64,000 nucleotides of DNA. It comes from Amycolatopsis sp. NBRC 101858. GTDB taxonomy: Bacteria; Actinomycetota; Actinomycetes; Mycobacteriales; Pseudonocardiaceae. Below, piece by piece: positions 1 through 7,237 of this stretch. The notes beneath the pieces are model-generated. The model searched no databases and was not told the origin of the DNA. It saw nothing but the letters and a program-made list of their open reading frames with translations. The DNA lies in contig NZ_BSTD01000008.1 of assembly GCF_030269325.1 (NCBI RefSeq), positions 62,001-126,000 of the forward strand, read 5' to 3'. The translations under genes were made by a program, and so were the position numbers. Numbering within the stretch: the first letter of the stretch is position 1; each line of letters opens with the position of its first letter.

Positions 1-1
1 C

Positions 2-811
2 TGGCTGGTGAACGAGGTCCGCGCGGGCGACACGATCGAGGTGGCCACGCCCACGGGGTCGTTCACCCCGGACCTTTCCGAAGGCGGCCACCACGTCCTG
101 ATCGCGGCGGGGTCGGGGATCACGCCGGTGCTGTCGATCGTGTCGTCGCTGCTGGCGACCCCGGACGCGACGGTGACGGTGCTGTACGGCAACCGCCGCA
201 CGGACACGGTGATGTTCGCGGACGAGCTGGCGGACCTGAAGGACCGGGCGCCGTCCCGGCTCGAGCTGATCCACGTGCTGTCGCGCGAGCCGCGCGAGGC
301 GGAGCTGTTCACGGGGCGCTTGGACGTGCCGAAGCTGCGTTCCCTGTTCTCGTCCCTGGTGCCGGTGTCCTCGGTGGACCACTGGTGGCTGTGCGGCCCG
401 TTCGAGATGGTGACGGGAGCGCAGGAACTGCTGGCGTCCCTGGAGGTCCCGCGTGCGCGGATCCACCAGGAGCTGTTCTACGTCGACACCCCGCCGGCGC
501 CGGTCGAGCACCTCGACCCGGCGGTGGCGGGGGAGTCGTCGGAGGTCCGCGTCGTCCTGGACGGCCGCTCGTCGTCCATGACGCTGCCCCGCTCGACGTC
601 GGTCCTGGACGGTGCGCAGAAGTTCCGCCCGGACCTGCCGTTCGCCTGCAAGGGCGGCGTGTGCGGCACCTGCCGGGCACGCGTCACGGACGGCAAGGTG
701 GACCTGCGGCGCAACTTCGCACTGGAGGAGGCCGAGGTCGAGGCCGGGTTCGTGCTGACGTGCCAGTCCTACCCGGTCTCGGAGACGATCACCGTGGACT
801 TCGACGCCTGA
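2..811 (+). CDS. paaE: Phenylacetyl-CoA epoxidase reductase subunit PaaE, 3' part
   Basis: Passes electrons from NAD(P)H through FAD and a 2Fe-2S cluster to the PaaABC di-iron epoxidase, the first ring-attack step of aerobic phenylacetate degradation in the cytoplasm. The window opens inside the gene, so the start and the FAD domain are missing. Seen: a nucleotide-binding loop (GSGITPVLS, about residue 38 of the visible part), CGPFEM near residue 132, and a C-terminal plant-type ferredoxin domain with CKGGVCGTC from residue 216 and a fourth Cys in LTCQS. This reductase-then-ferredoxin order is the PaaE/PaaK layout. The paaABCD genes are expected just upstream but cannot be seen. Its TGA abuts the stop of the convergent cyclase gene, with no room for a separate terminator. 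Confidence 0.9.
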   Translation, partial: WLVNEVRAGDTIEVATPTGSFTPDLSEGGHHVLIAAGSGITPVLSIVSSLLATPDATVTVLYGNRRTDTVMFADELADLKDRAPSRLELIHVLSREPREAELFTGRLDVPKLRSLFSSLVPVSSVDHWWLCGPFEMVTGAQELLASLEVPRARIHQELFYVDTPPAPVEHLDPAVAGESSEVRVVLDGRSSSMTLPRSTSVLDGAQKFRPDLPFACKGGVCGTCRARVTDGKVDLRRNFALEEAEVEAGFVLTCQSYPVSETITVDFDA

Positions 812-1924
812 TCAGCGGATGCGCCCTCGCCGGCGACGGCGGGGGCGCGCCTCGGTCTCCTCTTCGGCGGCGGGCTCGGCGGTCGGGTCCGTGAGGCCCA
901 GCATCTCCGCCGCCAGCGCTTGCGAGCTCGCGAACATCCCCGTCGGCGCCTCGCTCGCCCGCCGCAGCGCGGCCGGGCGGAGGCGGTTGTAGCCCCGGAC
1001 CGTCACCGGCCGGCGCGGCCGCAGCTCGTACGCCTTCTCCTCCGCGAGCTCCGCGGCCAGCTCCCGGTCCACCAGGATCGTGCCCGGGCGAGCCACCGAC
1101 GTCAGGCGGGCCGCCAGGTTGACCACCGATCCGTACACGTCGCCGAAGCGCGCCAAGATCCGGCCCGAAGCCATTCCCGCGCGGACCGCGGGCAGGCTCT
1201 CGTCCGCCGTCGTGCGCTCCGTCAGCGCCAGGGCGATCTCGGCCGCGTCGACCGCCGAGTCCGCCACGAACAGGACCTCGTCGCCGATCATCTTCACCAC
1301 GCGGCCGCGGTGCTCGGCGATCGTCTCCGCCGCGAGCAGCTCGAACGCGTCGAGGACCCGGCTCAGCTCTTCCTCGTCGATCTGGCGCGTCAGGCGCGTG
1401 TAGCCGACCATGTCGACGAACCCGACCACCTCGGTGCGCGCCTCGACGTTGTCACCCGCCGCCGCGAAGGCCCGCCCCGCGTACGCCGCGAGGTGCCGGC
1501 GCCAGACGAAGTTCTGCACCCGCTCGAGCTCCGGCAGCAGCCGGTCGACCAGGCGGGCCACCTGGCGCTCGCTGCGGCCCAGCTCAGGTTGCTCCTTGAT
1601 CAGCTCCCAGAGCATGTCGACCTGCCACTCGGCCAGCCGCGACAGGTGCTGGCCGAGCGCGCGCGTCACCGACACCTCGATGCTCGGGTCGATCAGCCCC
1701 GACTGGACCAGCTGGTCCGCCGTCCGCATGGCCTCGACGTCCGCGTCGGTGAAGACGACCTCGTCGTCGCGCACCGTCGCGAACCCCAGGGCACGCCAAA
1801 GCCGGCGTGACCGCTCCTCGGGCACGCCGGCTTTTTCGGCCACTTCGAGCCGGGTGTACTTCCGCCTGCCGCCGAGCAGGACGCGTTCGAGCCGCTGCTG
1901 GAGCTCTTCGCTCGAATCGGCCAC
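812..1924 (-). CDS. Class III adenylate/guanylate cyclase with N-terminal regulatory domain
   Basis: Makes a cyclic nucleotide, probably cAMP. Seen: a helical N-terminal region (about residues 1-155) resembling the adenylate cyclase regulatory domain of mycobacterial Rv1264/Rv2212-type enzymes, then a catalytic domain (about 165-320) with first metal Asp in GFVDMVGYTRL, second metal Asp in KMIGDEVLF and the transition-state Asn/Arg in NLAAR. All catalytic positions looked for are present, so activity is likely. The C-terminus is a basic tail (PRRRRRGRIR). No transmembrane segment is evident. The GTG start lies only 4 nt after the stop of the universal stress protein gene, so the two are probably one transcript. 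In Rv1264 the regulatory domain senses pH; whether it does here is unknown. Confidence 0.85.
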   Translation of the reverse strand: MADSSEELQQRLERVLLGGRRKYTRLEVAEKAGVPEERSRRLWRALGFATVRDDEVVFTDADVEAMRTADQLVQSGLIDPSIEVSVTRALGQHLSRLAEWQVDMLWELIKEQPELGRSERQVARLVDRLLPELERVQNFVWRRHLAAYAGRAFAAAGDNVEARTEVVGFVDMVGYTRLTRQIDEEELSRVLDAFELLAAETIAEHRGRVVKMIGDEVLFVADSAVDAAEIALALTERTTADESLPAVRAGMASGRILARFGDVYGSVVNLAARLTSVARPGTILVDRELAAELAEEKAYELRPRRPVTVRGYNRLRPAALRRASEAPTGMFASSQALAAEMLGLTDPTAEPAAEEETEARPRRRRRGRIR

Positions 1925-1928
1925 GAGC

Positions 1929-2381
1929 TCAGGTCGTGTGGACGATCAGCACGTCCACGCCGGACTTGCGCGCCACCTCCGACGGCACCGAGCCCAGGAT
2001 CCGGCCGGCGATCGTGTTCAGGCCGCGGTTGCCGACCACCAGCAGGTCGGCCTCGCGCTCCTTGACCACCTTGCGCAGCGAGTCGACCGGGTCGCCCTTC
2101 ACCGCGACCGTGTCGATCTTCTCCGCCCCGGCCTTCGTCGCGCGGTCCCGCGCCGACTGCAGGGTGTCCTCGGCCGGGGCCGAGCCGACGACCTGGTACG
2201 CCTCGTCACCGAGAGCGTCCTGGGCCTTGTCGACGTCGGACTGACTGGCCGGGTAGAACGCACACGTGATGACGAGCGTGGCGCCCGCGTCGCCGGCCAC
2301 CGCCGCCGCGCGGTCCACCGCCGCGAACGAGGACTCCGAGCCGTCCGTGCCCACCACCACGGTCCGATATGCCGCACCCAT
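1929..2381 (-). CDS. Universal stress protein (UspA family)
   Basis: Small cytoplasmic UspA-fold protein of 150 aa. Seen: N-terminal VVVGTDGSESS and the C-terminal nucleotide-binding signature VGNRGLNTIAGRILGSVP, which fits the ATP-binding G-x2-G-x9-G(S/T) pattern, so this is probably an ATP-binding Usp. I chose ATG at 2381 because GGAGG sits 8 nt upstream; a TTG two codons earlier is less likely. It precedes the cyclase gene by 4 nt. A perfect 16-bp palindrome lies 44 bp upstream of the start. Usp proteins are linked to stress and dormancy responses in actinobacteria; the specific role here is unknown. Confidence 0.9.
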   Translation of the reverse strand: MGAAYRTVVVGTDGSESSFAAVDRAAAVAGDAGATLVITCAFYPASQSDVDKAQDALGDEAYQVVGSAPAEDTLQSARDRATKAGAEKIDTVAVKGDPVDSLRKVVKEREADLLVVGNRGLNTIAGRILGSVPSEVARKSGVDVLIVHTT

Positions 2382-2424
2382 GCGCAAAACCTCCAGGTGA
2401 TCCCGCGTGAGCAGGGACGATAGC

Positions 2425-2440
2425 CGGTCGGTACCGACCG
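2425..2440. promoter_or_regulatory. 16-bp perfect palindrome upstream of the stress-protein gene
   Basis: CGGTCGGTACCGACCG is its own reverse complement. It sits between the stop of the coiled-coil protein gene (2475) and the universal stress protein start (2381). It could be a repressor or activator operator. It could also act as a short terminator for the upstream gene, but it has no U-tract. Confidence 0.4.
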
Positions 2441-2474
2441 TGCCGGCTCGTCCGCGCCCGTGTCGGGAGGAAGG

Positions 2475-3692
2475 TTACTCGCCAGTCGCTTTCTGCGCTC
2501 CGCTTGGCCGCGGACTCGGCTTCGGGGCGGGCTTGGGGGCCTGTTTGGGGGCCGGCTTCGGCTTCGGGACGTCGGACGCCTTGATCCGGATCGTCTCCTC
2601 GACGTCGCCCACCGGCGTCGTCTTCCCGGTGTCGGCGGCCGGCTTCTCCGCCTTGAGGTCTTCGGCCTTGAGGTCGGCCGTGACGTCGGCGGGCACCTTC
2701 ACCTCGTCGCCGAGGACGGTGTGTGCCTCGGCCAGCACCGCCCGCGCCGCGCGGACCTGCTCGGCCAGGCCGCCCCGCACCTTGCGCAGGCTGTCGACGC
2801 GCTCGTTGGCCTGGGTGATCCGCCGGTTCGACTCCTCGGTCGCCGTCGTCACGCGGCGCCGCGCCTCGTCGGCGGCCTCCGCGAGCCGGGCGTTCGCCTC
2901 GTTGATCGAGTCCTGACGGCGCTTGTTCGCGTCCGCGACCGACTCCCGCTGACGGCGCTCGACCTCGGCCTTGGTCGTCTTCTCCTCTTCGAGGATCTTC
3001 GCGCGGATGTCGGCGGCGTCCTGCGTCGCTTCCTGCACGCGGCGCGCGGCCTCGGCCTTGCTCGCCGCCTCCTGCTCGGCCAGCACGCGCATCGCCTCGG
3101 TGCGGCGCGAGGCCATCGCGATCTCGAAGTCCTCTTCGACCTTGGTGCGGCGATCCGACGACTCGGTGTCGAGCTTCGTGCGCTCGGCCTCGGCCTTGTC
3201 GGTGATCTCCTTGGCCTGCACGCGGGCGTCCTCCAGCACCTTGCGGTGCTCCGCCTCCATCTCCTTGCGGCGCAGGTCGAGCTCGGTGAGCAGCTGCTCG
3301 TAGCGGGCGCGCATGGCGCTCGCGTCCGTCTCGGCCTTGGCCCGGATGTGCCCGGCCTCGGCTTCGGCGCGGGCGCGCGTGTCGGCGGATTCGTCCTGTG
3401 CGAGGCGCAGCATCCGCTGCAGCCGCTCGGACAGGCCTTCGACGCTCGTCGGCGGCTGGGCGAGCCGGTCGACCTGCCCGCGCAGGTCCGCGATCTCGCC
3501 GCGCGCGATCTCCAGCTGCCGGGCCAGGTCGCCGGCCTGCGCGATGGCCGCGTCCCGGTCGGCGGTGAGCATCTTCAGATCGGCGTCCAGCCGTTCGAGG
3601 TGCTCGTCGACCTGCGCTCGGCTGTACCCGCGCTTCGCCACGTCGAAGCCGGCTCCCAGCGGCACAAGCTCCCGTTCATCGCCAAGGCTCAT
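2475..3692 (-). CDS. DivIVA-type coiled-coil protein (FilP/Scy-like)
   Basis: Probable cytoskeletal or polarity scaffold of 405 aa. Seen: a DivIVA-like N-terminal motif (GFDVAKRGYSRAQVDEHLERL, about residues 14-34), then about 290 residues of Ala/Glu/Arg/Lys-rich heptad sequence with almost no Gly or Pro, then a C-terminal tail of repeated Lys-Pro-Ala (from about residue 370). Known: in Streptomyces, DivIVA, Scy and FilP are coiled-coil proteins organising tip growth, and FilP-like proteins were once annotated as cellulose-binding. Inferred: this is the local counterpart of that family; it is not DivIVA itself, whose gene lies in the division cluster. ATG at 3692 has no good Shine-Dalgarno sequence. 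Scy is much longer, so FilP is the closer match. Confidence 0.7.
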   Translation of the reverse strand: MSLGDERELVPLGAGFDVAKRGYSRAQVDEHLERLDADLKMLTADRDAAIAQAGDLARQLEIARGEIADLRGQVDRLAQPPTSVEGLSERLQRMLRLAQDESADTRARAEAEAGHIRAKAETDASAMRARYEQLLTELDLRRKEMEAEHRKVLEDARVQAKEITDKAEAERTKLDTESSDRRTKVEEDFEIAMASRRTEAMRVLAEQEAASKAEAARRVQEATQDAADIRAKILEEEKTTKAEVERRQRESVADANKRRQDSINEANARLAEAADEARRRVTTATEESNRRITQANERVDSLRKVRGGLAEQVRAARAVLAEAHTVLGDEVKVPADVTADLKAEDLKAEKPAADTGKTTPVGDVEETIRIKASDVPKPKPAPKQAPKPAPKPSPRPSGAQKATGE

Positions 3693-3810
3693 GCGCCTAC
3701 CGTAGTCGCAGCCGGGTCACGGAAGGGTGAGCACCCGTGCGGTGCGCCGAACGTGCCGTGTGGTGCGGCGAAGGGAACTGGCCGGATCCGGTGGTACCCC
3801 GGTGGTTTCC

Positions 3811-3840
3811 GACGCCGGGAGCGGAGCCGCCCCCGGCGTC
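3811..3840 (-). terminator. Rho-independent-like hairpin after ccr
   Basis: A 9-bp perfect GC stem (GACGCCGGG / CCCGGCGTC) begins 11 bp past the ccr stop. No U-tract, as is common in actinomycetes. The rest of the 3693-3851 gap shows no further gene. Confidence 0.6.
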
Positions 3841-3851
3841 GTGCTTCCCGG

Positions 3852-5192
3852 TCAGGCGCCGCGGAAGGCGTTGATCCCGTCGATGTGCTTCGCGCGCTTC
3901 TCCTCGTCCCGGACGCCGAGGCCCTCTTCGGGAGCGAGCGCGAGCACGCCGACCTTGCCCTGGTGGGCGTTGCGGTGCACGTCCAGCGCGGCCTGCCCGG
4001 TCTCCTCGAGCGGGTACGTCTTCGACAGCGTCGGGTGGATCAGGCCCTTCGAGATCAGCCGGTTGGCTTCCCAGGACTCGCGGTAGTTGGCGAAGTGGGA
4101 GCCGATGATCCGCTTCAGGTTCATCCACAGGTAGCGGTTGTCGTACTGGTGCATGTACCCCGAGGTCGACGCGCACGTGACGATCGTGCCGCCCTTGCGC
4201 GCGGCGTAGACGGACGCGCCGAACGTCTCCCGGCCCGGGTGCTCGAACACGATGTCCGGGTCGTCGCCGCCGGTCAGCTCGCGGATCTTCGCCCCGAAGC
4301 GCTGCCACTCCTTCGGGTCCTGCTCGGTGTCGCTCTTCCAGAACTGGTAGGCCTCGGCACTGCGGTCGATGATCAGCTCGGCGCCGAGCTTCCGGGCGAT
4401 CGCGGCCTTCTCCGGGCTGGACACGACGCACACCGGGATGGCGCCGCCGTTCAGCGCGTACTGCGTCGCGTAGGAGCCGAGGCCACCCGAGGCACCCCAG
4501 ATCAGGACGACGTCACCCTGCTTCATGTCCGCGCCGTTGCGCGAGACCAGCTGGCGGTAGGCGGTGGAGTTGACCAGGCCGGGGGAGGCGGCTTCCTCCC
4601 AGGTCAGGTGGTCCGGCTTCGGCATCAGCTGGTTGGCCTTGACCAGCGCGATCTCGGCGAGGCCGCCGAAGTTCGTCTCGAAGCCCCAGATCCGCTGCTC
4701 GGTGTCGAGCATCGTGTCGTTGTGCCCGTCCGGGCCTTCGAGCTCGACGTTCAGGCAGTGCGCGACGACCTCGTCGCCCGGCTTCCAGTTGTGCACGCCG
4801 ACGCCGGTGCGCAGCACGACACCGGACAGGTCCGACCCGACGACGTGGTAGGGCAGGTCGTGCCGCTTGGCCAGCGGCGAGAGCTTCCCGTACTTCTTGA
4901 GGAACTTGAACGTGGGGATCGGCTCGAAGATCGACGTCCACACGGTGTTGTAGTTGATGGCGCTCGCCATCACGGCGACCAGCGCCTCACCCGGTCCCAG
5001 CTCGGGGACGGGGACGTCGTCGACGTGCAGCGACTTGCGCGGGTCCTTGTCCCGGCTCTCGAGGCCTTCGAACATGTCGACCTCGTCCGCGCGCACGGTC
5101 ACCCCGCGATAGCTCTCGGGCACGGGCAGGGCGCCGACCGCGGCGGACTCGCCGTTCAGGATGGCCTGCTGGATCTCGCGGAGCTGCGTCAT
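3852..5192 (-). CDS. ccr: Crotonyl-CoA carboxylase/reductase
   Basis: NADPH-dependent reductive carboxylation of crotonyl-CoA to ethylmalonyl-CoA, the key step of the ethylmalonyl-CoA pathway and a source of ethylmalonyl-CoA extender units for polyketides. Seen: a 446-aa medium-chain dehydrogenase/reductase with the family's long N-terminal part (AINYNTVW near residue 85-95), cofactor-binding loop WGASGGLGSYATQ (about 233) and the typical C-terminal HRNAHQGKVGVL. The length fits the family. I chose ATG at 5192 over a TTG 18 nt upstream because GGAGGA lies just before the ATG, inside the extended reading. It is monocistronic with its own hairpin, and the methylmalonyl-CoA epimerase, thiolase and MeaB genes lie within 4 kb. 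Confidence 0.95.
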   Translation of the reverse strand: MTQLREIQQAILNGESAAVGALPVPESYRGVTVRADEVDMFEGLESRDKDPRKSLHVDDVPVPELGPGEALVAVMASAINYNTVWTSIFEPIPTFKFLKKYGKLSPLAKRHDLPYHVVGSDLSGVVLRTGVGVHNWKPGDEVVAHCLNVELEGPDGHNDTMLDTEQRIWGFETNFGGLAEIALVKANQLMPKPDHLTWEEAASPGLVNSTAYRQLVSRNGADMKQGDVVLIWGASGGLGSYATQYALNGGAIPVCVVSSPEKAAIARKLGAELIIDRSAEAYQFWKSDTEQDPKEWQRFGAKIRELTGGDDPDIVFEHPGRETFGASVYAARKGGTIVTCASTSGYMHQYDNRYLWMNLKRIIGSHFANYRESWEANRLISKGLIHPTLSKTYPLEETGQAALDVHRNAHQGKVGVLALAPEEGLGVRDEEKRAKHIDGINAFRGA

Positions 5193-5305
5193 CGATTCCT
5201 CCGGGGTCAACGGCGTTGGCGGCAGAAATTACTCGCCGGTAACTCGCGGGCACAACTGTACGAGACGGACAGCACGATTACACGTCGAACTGTGACGGAG
5301 CAGTC

Positions 5306-5325
5306 TTGACCGGCCGGCCAGTCAA
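5306..5325. promoter_or_regulatory. Probable TetR operator (20-bp palindrome)
   Basis: TTGACCGGCCGGCCAGTCAA is palindromic at 18 of 20 positions. It lies in the divergent gap between ccr and the SPW/TetR genes, about 64 bp before the SPW start, with TTGAC in each arm. Size and symmetry suit a TetR dimer pair, and the TetR gene two genes downstream is the obvious candidate. Confidence 0.5.
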
Positions 5326-5388
5326 GCGGATCATCGGCAGTGGGAACACCCACCCGAACAGCAGTTTCACCGACGGAGGTGAGCACGA

Positions 5389-5757
5389 ATGAGTGAAGTC
5401 TCTACGCGCGCATGGGCCCGGCCGCACGATTGGGCCGAGGTCGTCATCGGGGTCGTCGCCGCTCTTTCACCCCTTTGGCTGAGCACGGACACGACCGCGA
5501 TGTGGACGATGGTCGTCCTGGGCGCCTTGATCGCACTCGACGGCCTGGTCTCGCTGGCCATGCCGGGCATGGTCTACGGCGAAGGCATCCAGATCGCGCT
5601 CGGCGTGCTGTTCTTCATCGCGCCGTGGGTGATGGGGTACACCGAGTTCAACGGCGCTTCCTGGACGTCCTGGATCGCCGGGGTGCTGACGGTCATCGCC
5701 GGCGCGGCAGCGATGCCGGTCGCGAGCGCCGCGCACCGCACGGCAGGCCAGCACTGA
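5389..5757 (+). CDS. SPW-repeat integral membrane protein
   Basis: Small (122 aa) membrane protein of the SPW-repeat family, whose function is unknown. Seen: two hydrophobic helix pairs, each with the family motif near a membrane interface (LSPLWL at about 27 and IAPWVMGYT at about 77). ATG at 5389 is preceded by GGAGGT. It is followed after 28 bp by the TetR gene, so the two are very likely one operon. The palindromic operator upstream suggests repression by that TetR. Confidence 0.8.
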   Translation: MSEVSTRAWARPHDWAEVVIGVVAALSPLWLSTDTTAMWTMVVLGALIALDGLVSLAMPGMVYGEGIQIALGVLFFIAPWVMGYTEFNGASWTSWIAGVLTVIAGAAAMPVASAAHRTAGQH

Positions 5758-5785
5758 CGGTTTCGACGCCCTTGGAGGCACCGGA

Positions 5786-6358
5786 ATGACCGAGGATTCG
5801 GCGAAGGAGCGCATCCTCTGCGCCGCCGAGGCGCTCTTCGCCGAGTCCGGCTTCGACGCCACCCCGACCTCTCGCATCGCCGAGCGGGCCGGGGTGCCGA
5901 AGGGCCTGGTGCACTACTACTTCCGCCACAAGGCGGACCTGCTCACGGCGCTCGTCGAGCGCCTGCCCGACGAGCGCATCGAGCCGGCGGTGGTCGTCGT
6001 CCCCGGCGACCTCGTCGCCAGCCTGCGGCGGCTGGTCCGCGAGCTCGACCACCGATTCAGCAGGTCGCTCGGGCTATCGCACCTGCTCTGGCGCGAGGCC
6101 GACACCCACCACGTCGTCCGCGACGCCCTCCACGAGCGCTTCCAGGTCCTGGTGCGCCAGGTCCACGCGGTGATCCTGGCGGCAACAGGCGGCGGAGTAC
6201 CCGCGGCCGACGTCGACCGAGCATCGGGCCTGCTGGCCCGCGCGGTCAGCCACCGCCACGCAACGGCCCGCCACTCGGACGACGACCTCCCCGCCGAGTT
6301 CGACGGCGAGCTGACGTTCATCGCGGACGCCCTGGTCTCGAAGACCGCGCCGGCTTAG
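5786..6358 (+). CDS. TetR/AcrR family regulator
   Basis: Cytoplasmic ligand-responsive repressor of 190 aa. Seen: a canonical N-terminal helix-turn-helix (AALFAESGFDATPTSRIAE then AGVPKGLVHYYFRHKADLL, about residues 13-50) and a divergent all-helical ligand-binding C-terminus. A ribosome site (GGAGG) lies about 10 nt upstream of the ATG. It is co-transcribed with the SPW membrane protein, and the 20-bp palindrome at 5306-5325 is the likely binding site, controlling its own operon and possibly ccr. The ligand is unknown; lipophilic or acyl-CoA ligands are common in the family. Confidence 0.85.
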   Translation: MTEDSAKERILCAAEALFAESGFDATPTSRIAERAGVPKGLVHYYFRHKADLLTALVERLPDERIEPAVVVVPGDLVASLRRLVRELDHRFSRSLGLSHLLWREADTHHVVRDALHERFQVLVRQVHAVILAATGGGVPAADVDRASGLLARAVSHRHATARHSDDDLPAEFDGELTFIADALVSKTAPA

Positions 6359-6422
6359 GAGTGTCGGGTCGGCCCGGTGCCGCCGATCGGCTGCGGCTGC
6401 CCGGCGGTTCGGGTCATGCTTC

Positions 6423-6582
6423 CCCGCCAGCCCGCCAGCCCGCCAGCCCGCCAGCCCGCCAGCCCGCCAGCCCGCCAGCCCGCCAGCCCGCCAGCCCGCC
6501 AGCCCGCCAGCCCGCCAGCCCGCCAGCCCGCCAGCCCGTCAGCCCGTCAGCCCGTCAGCCCGTCAGCCCGTCAGCCCGCCAG
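6423..6582. repeat. 20-copy tandem repeat of an 8-bp unit
   Basis: Twenty uninterrupted octamers: units 1-14 are CCCGCCAG, units 15-19 CCCGTCAG, unit 20 CCCGCCAG. The block lies between the convergent TetR and methylmalonyl-CoA epimerase genes. It reads through without stops in several frames, giving Pro/Ala/Ser/Arg/Gln repeats, but no start or family supports a gene. The C-to-T variant is confined to one contiguous run, which suggests slippage or unequal exchange. Confidence 0.95.
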
Positions 6583-6644
6583 CCGCACTGTCACGCGCGT
6601 GCAGGCCTTCGGCGCCGAACCTGTTATGCCGGAACGGGTTCGCG

Positions 6645-7100
6645 TCAGTGCACTGCGCTGTCCTTGGCGGGCTCCACCAGCTCCACCAGGACGCCGCCCG
6701 CGTCCTTCGGGTGGATGAAGTTCACCCGGCTGTTGGACGTTCCGCGCTTCGCCGCCTCGTACAGCAGGCGCAGGCCCTGCTCGCGCAGTGCCGCCGATGC
6801 CGCGTCCACATCGGACACGCGGTACGCCAGCTGCTGCAGCCCCGGGCCGCTCTTGGCCAGGAACTTGCCGATCGCCGAGTCGTCGCGCAGCGGGGCGAGT
6901 AGCTGGATCTGTGTCTCCGTGCCCGCCGTTCCCGGTGCGCGCAGCATCGCCTCCCGCACTCCCTGCTCCTCGTTCACCTCCTCGTGCGCCACTTCCAGGC
7001 CGAAGTGCGCGCGGTGGAACTCGATGGCCGCGTCCAGGTCCGGGACCGCGATGCCGACGTGGTCGATGGCCGTCACGAACGGCCGCAGGGCGTCATTCAT
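6645..7100 (-). CDS. mce: Methylmalonyl-CoA epimerase
   Basis: Interconverts (2S)- and (2R)-methylmalonyl-CoA, and often ethylmalonyl-CoA, linking propionyl-CoA carboxylase to the B12-dependent mutase. Seen: a 151-aa vicinal oxygen chelate protein with the family start IDHVGIAVPDLDAAIEF (metal His14), QIQLLAP (metal Gln), GLQQLAYRV, and metal Glu in VLVELVE near 142. The length matches the family. The start is ATG at 7100. It is divergent from the thiolase gene and adjacent to meaB, which fits methylmalonyl-CoA metabolism. Confidence 0.92.
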   Translation of the reverse strand: MNDALRPFVTAIDHVGIAVPDLDAAIEFHRAHFGLEVAHEEVNEEQGVREAMLRAPGTAGTETQIQLLAPLRDDSAIGKFLAKSGPGLQQLAYRVSDVDAASAALREQGLRLLYEAAKRGTSNSRVNFIHPKDAGGVLVELVEPAKDSAVH

Positions 7101-7237
7101 GGACGCAGGATAGGGGGCGCCCGCCCGGCGTTCTCCCAGAATCGTCGCGTGCCCCGCCTCACACTGGCTCCATCAAGAAGCCCACCCTCCGGGTATGGTC
7201 GGAAAAACTGCCCATGCGCCGAAGCTTGGAGGACGCC

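Noticed and set aside
6361..7113. Reading frames through the 8-bp repeat giving Pro/Ala/Arg/Gln-rich proteins
   Set aside because: They exist only because the repeat unit has no stop codon; no ribosome site or homology-like sequence supports a gene.
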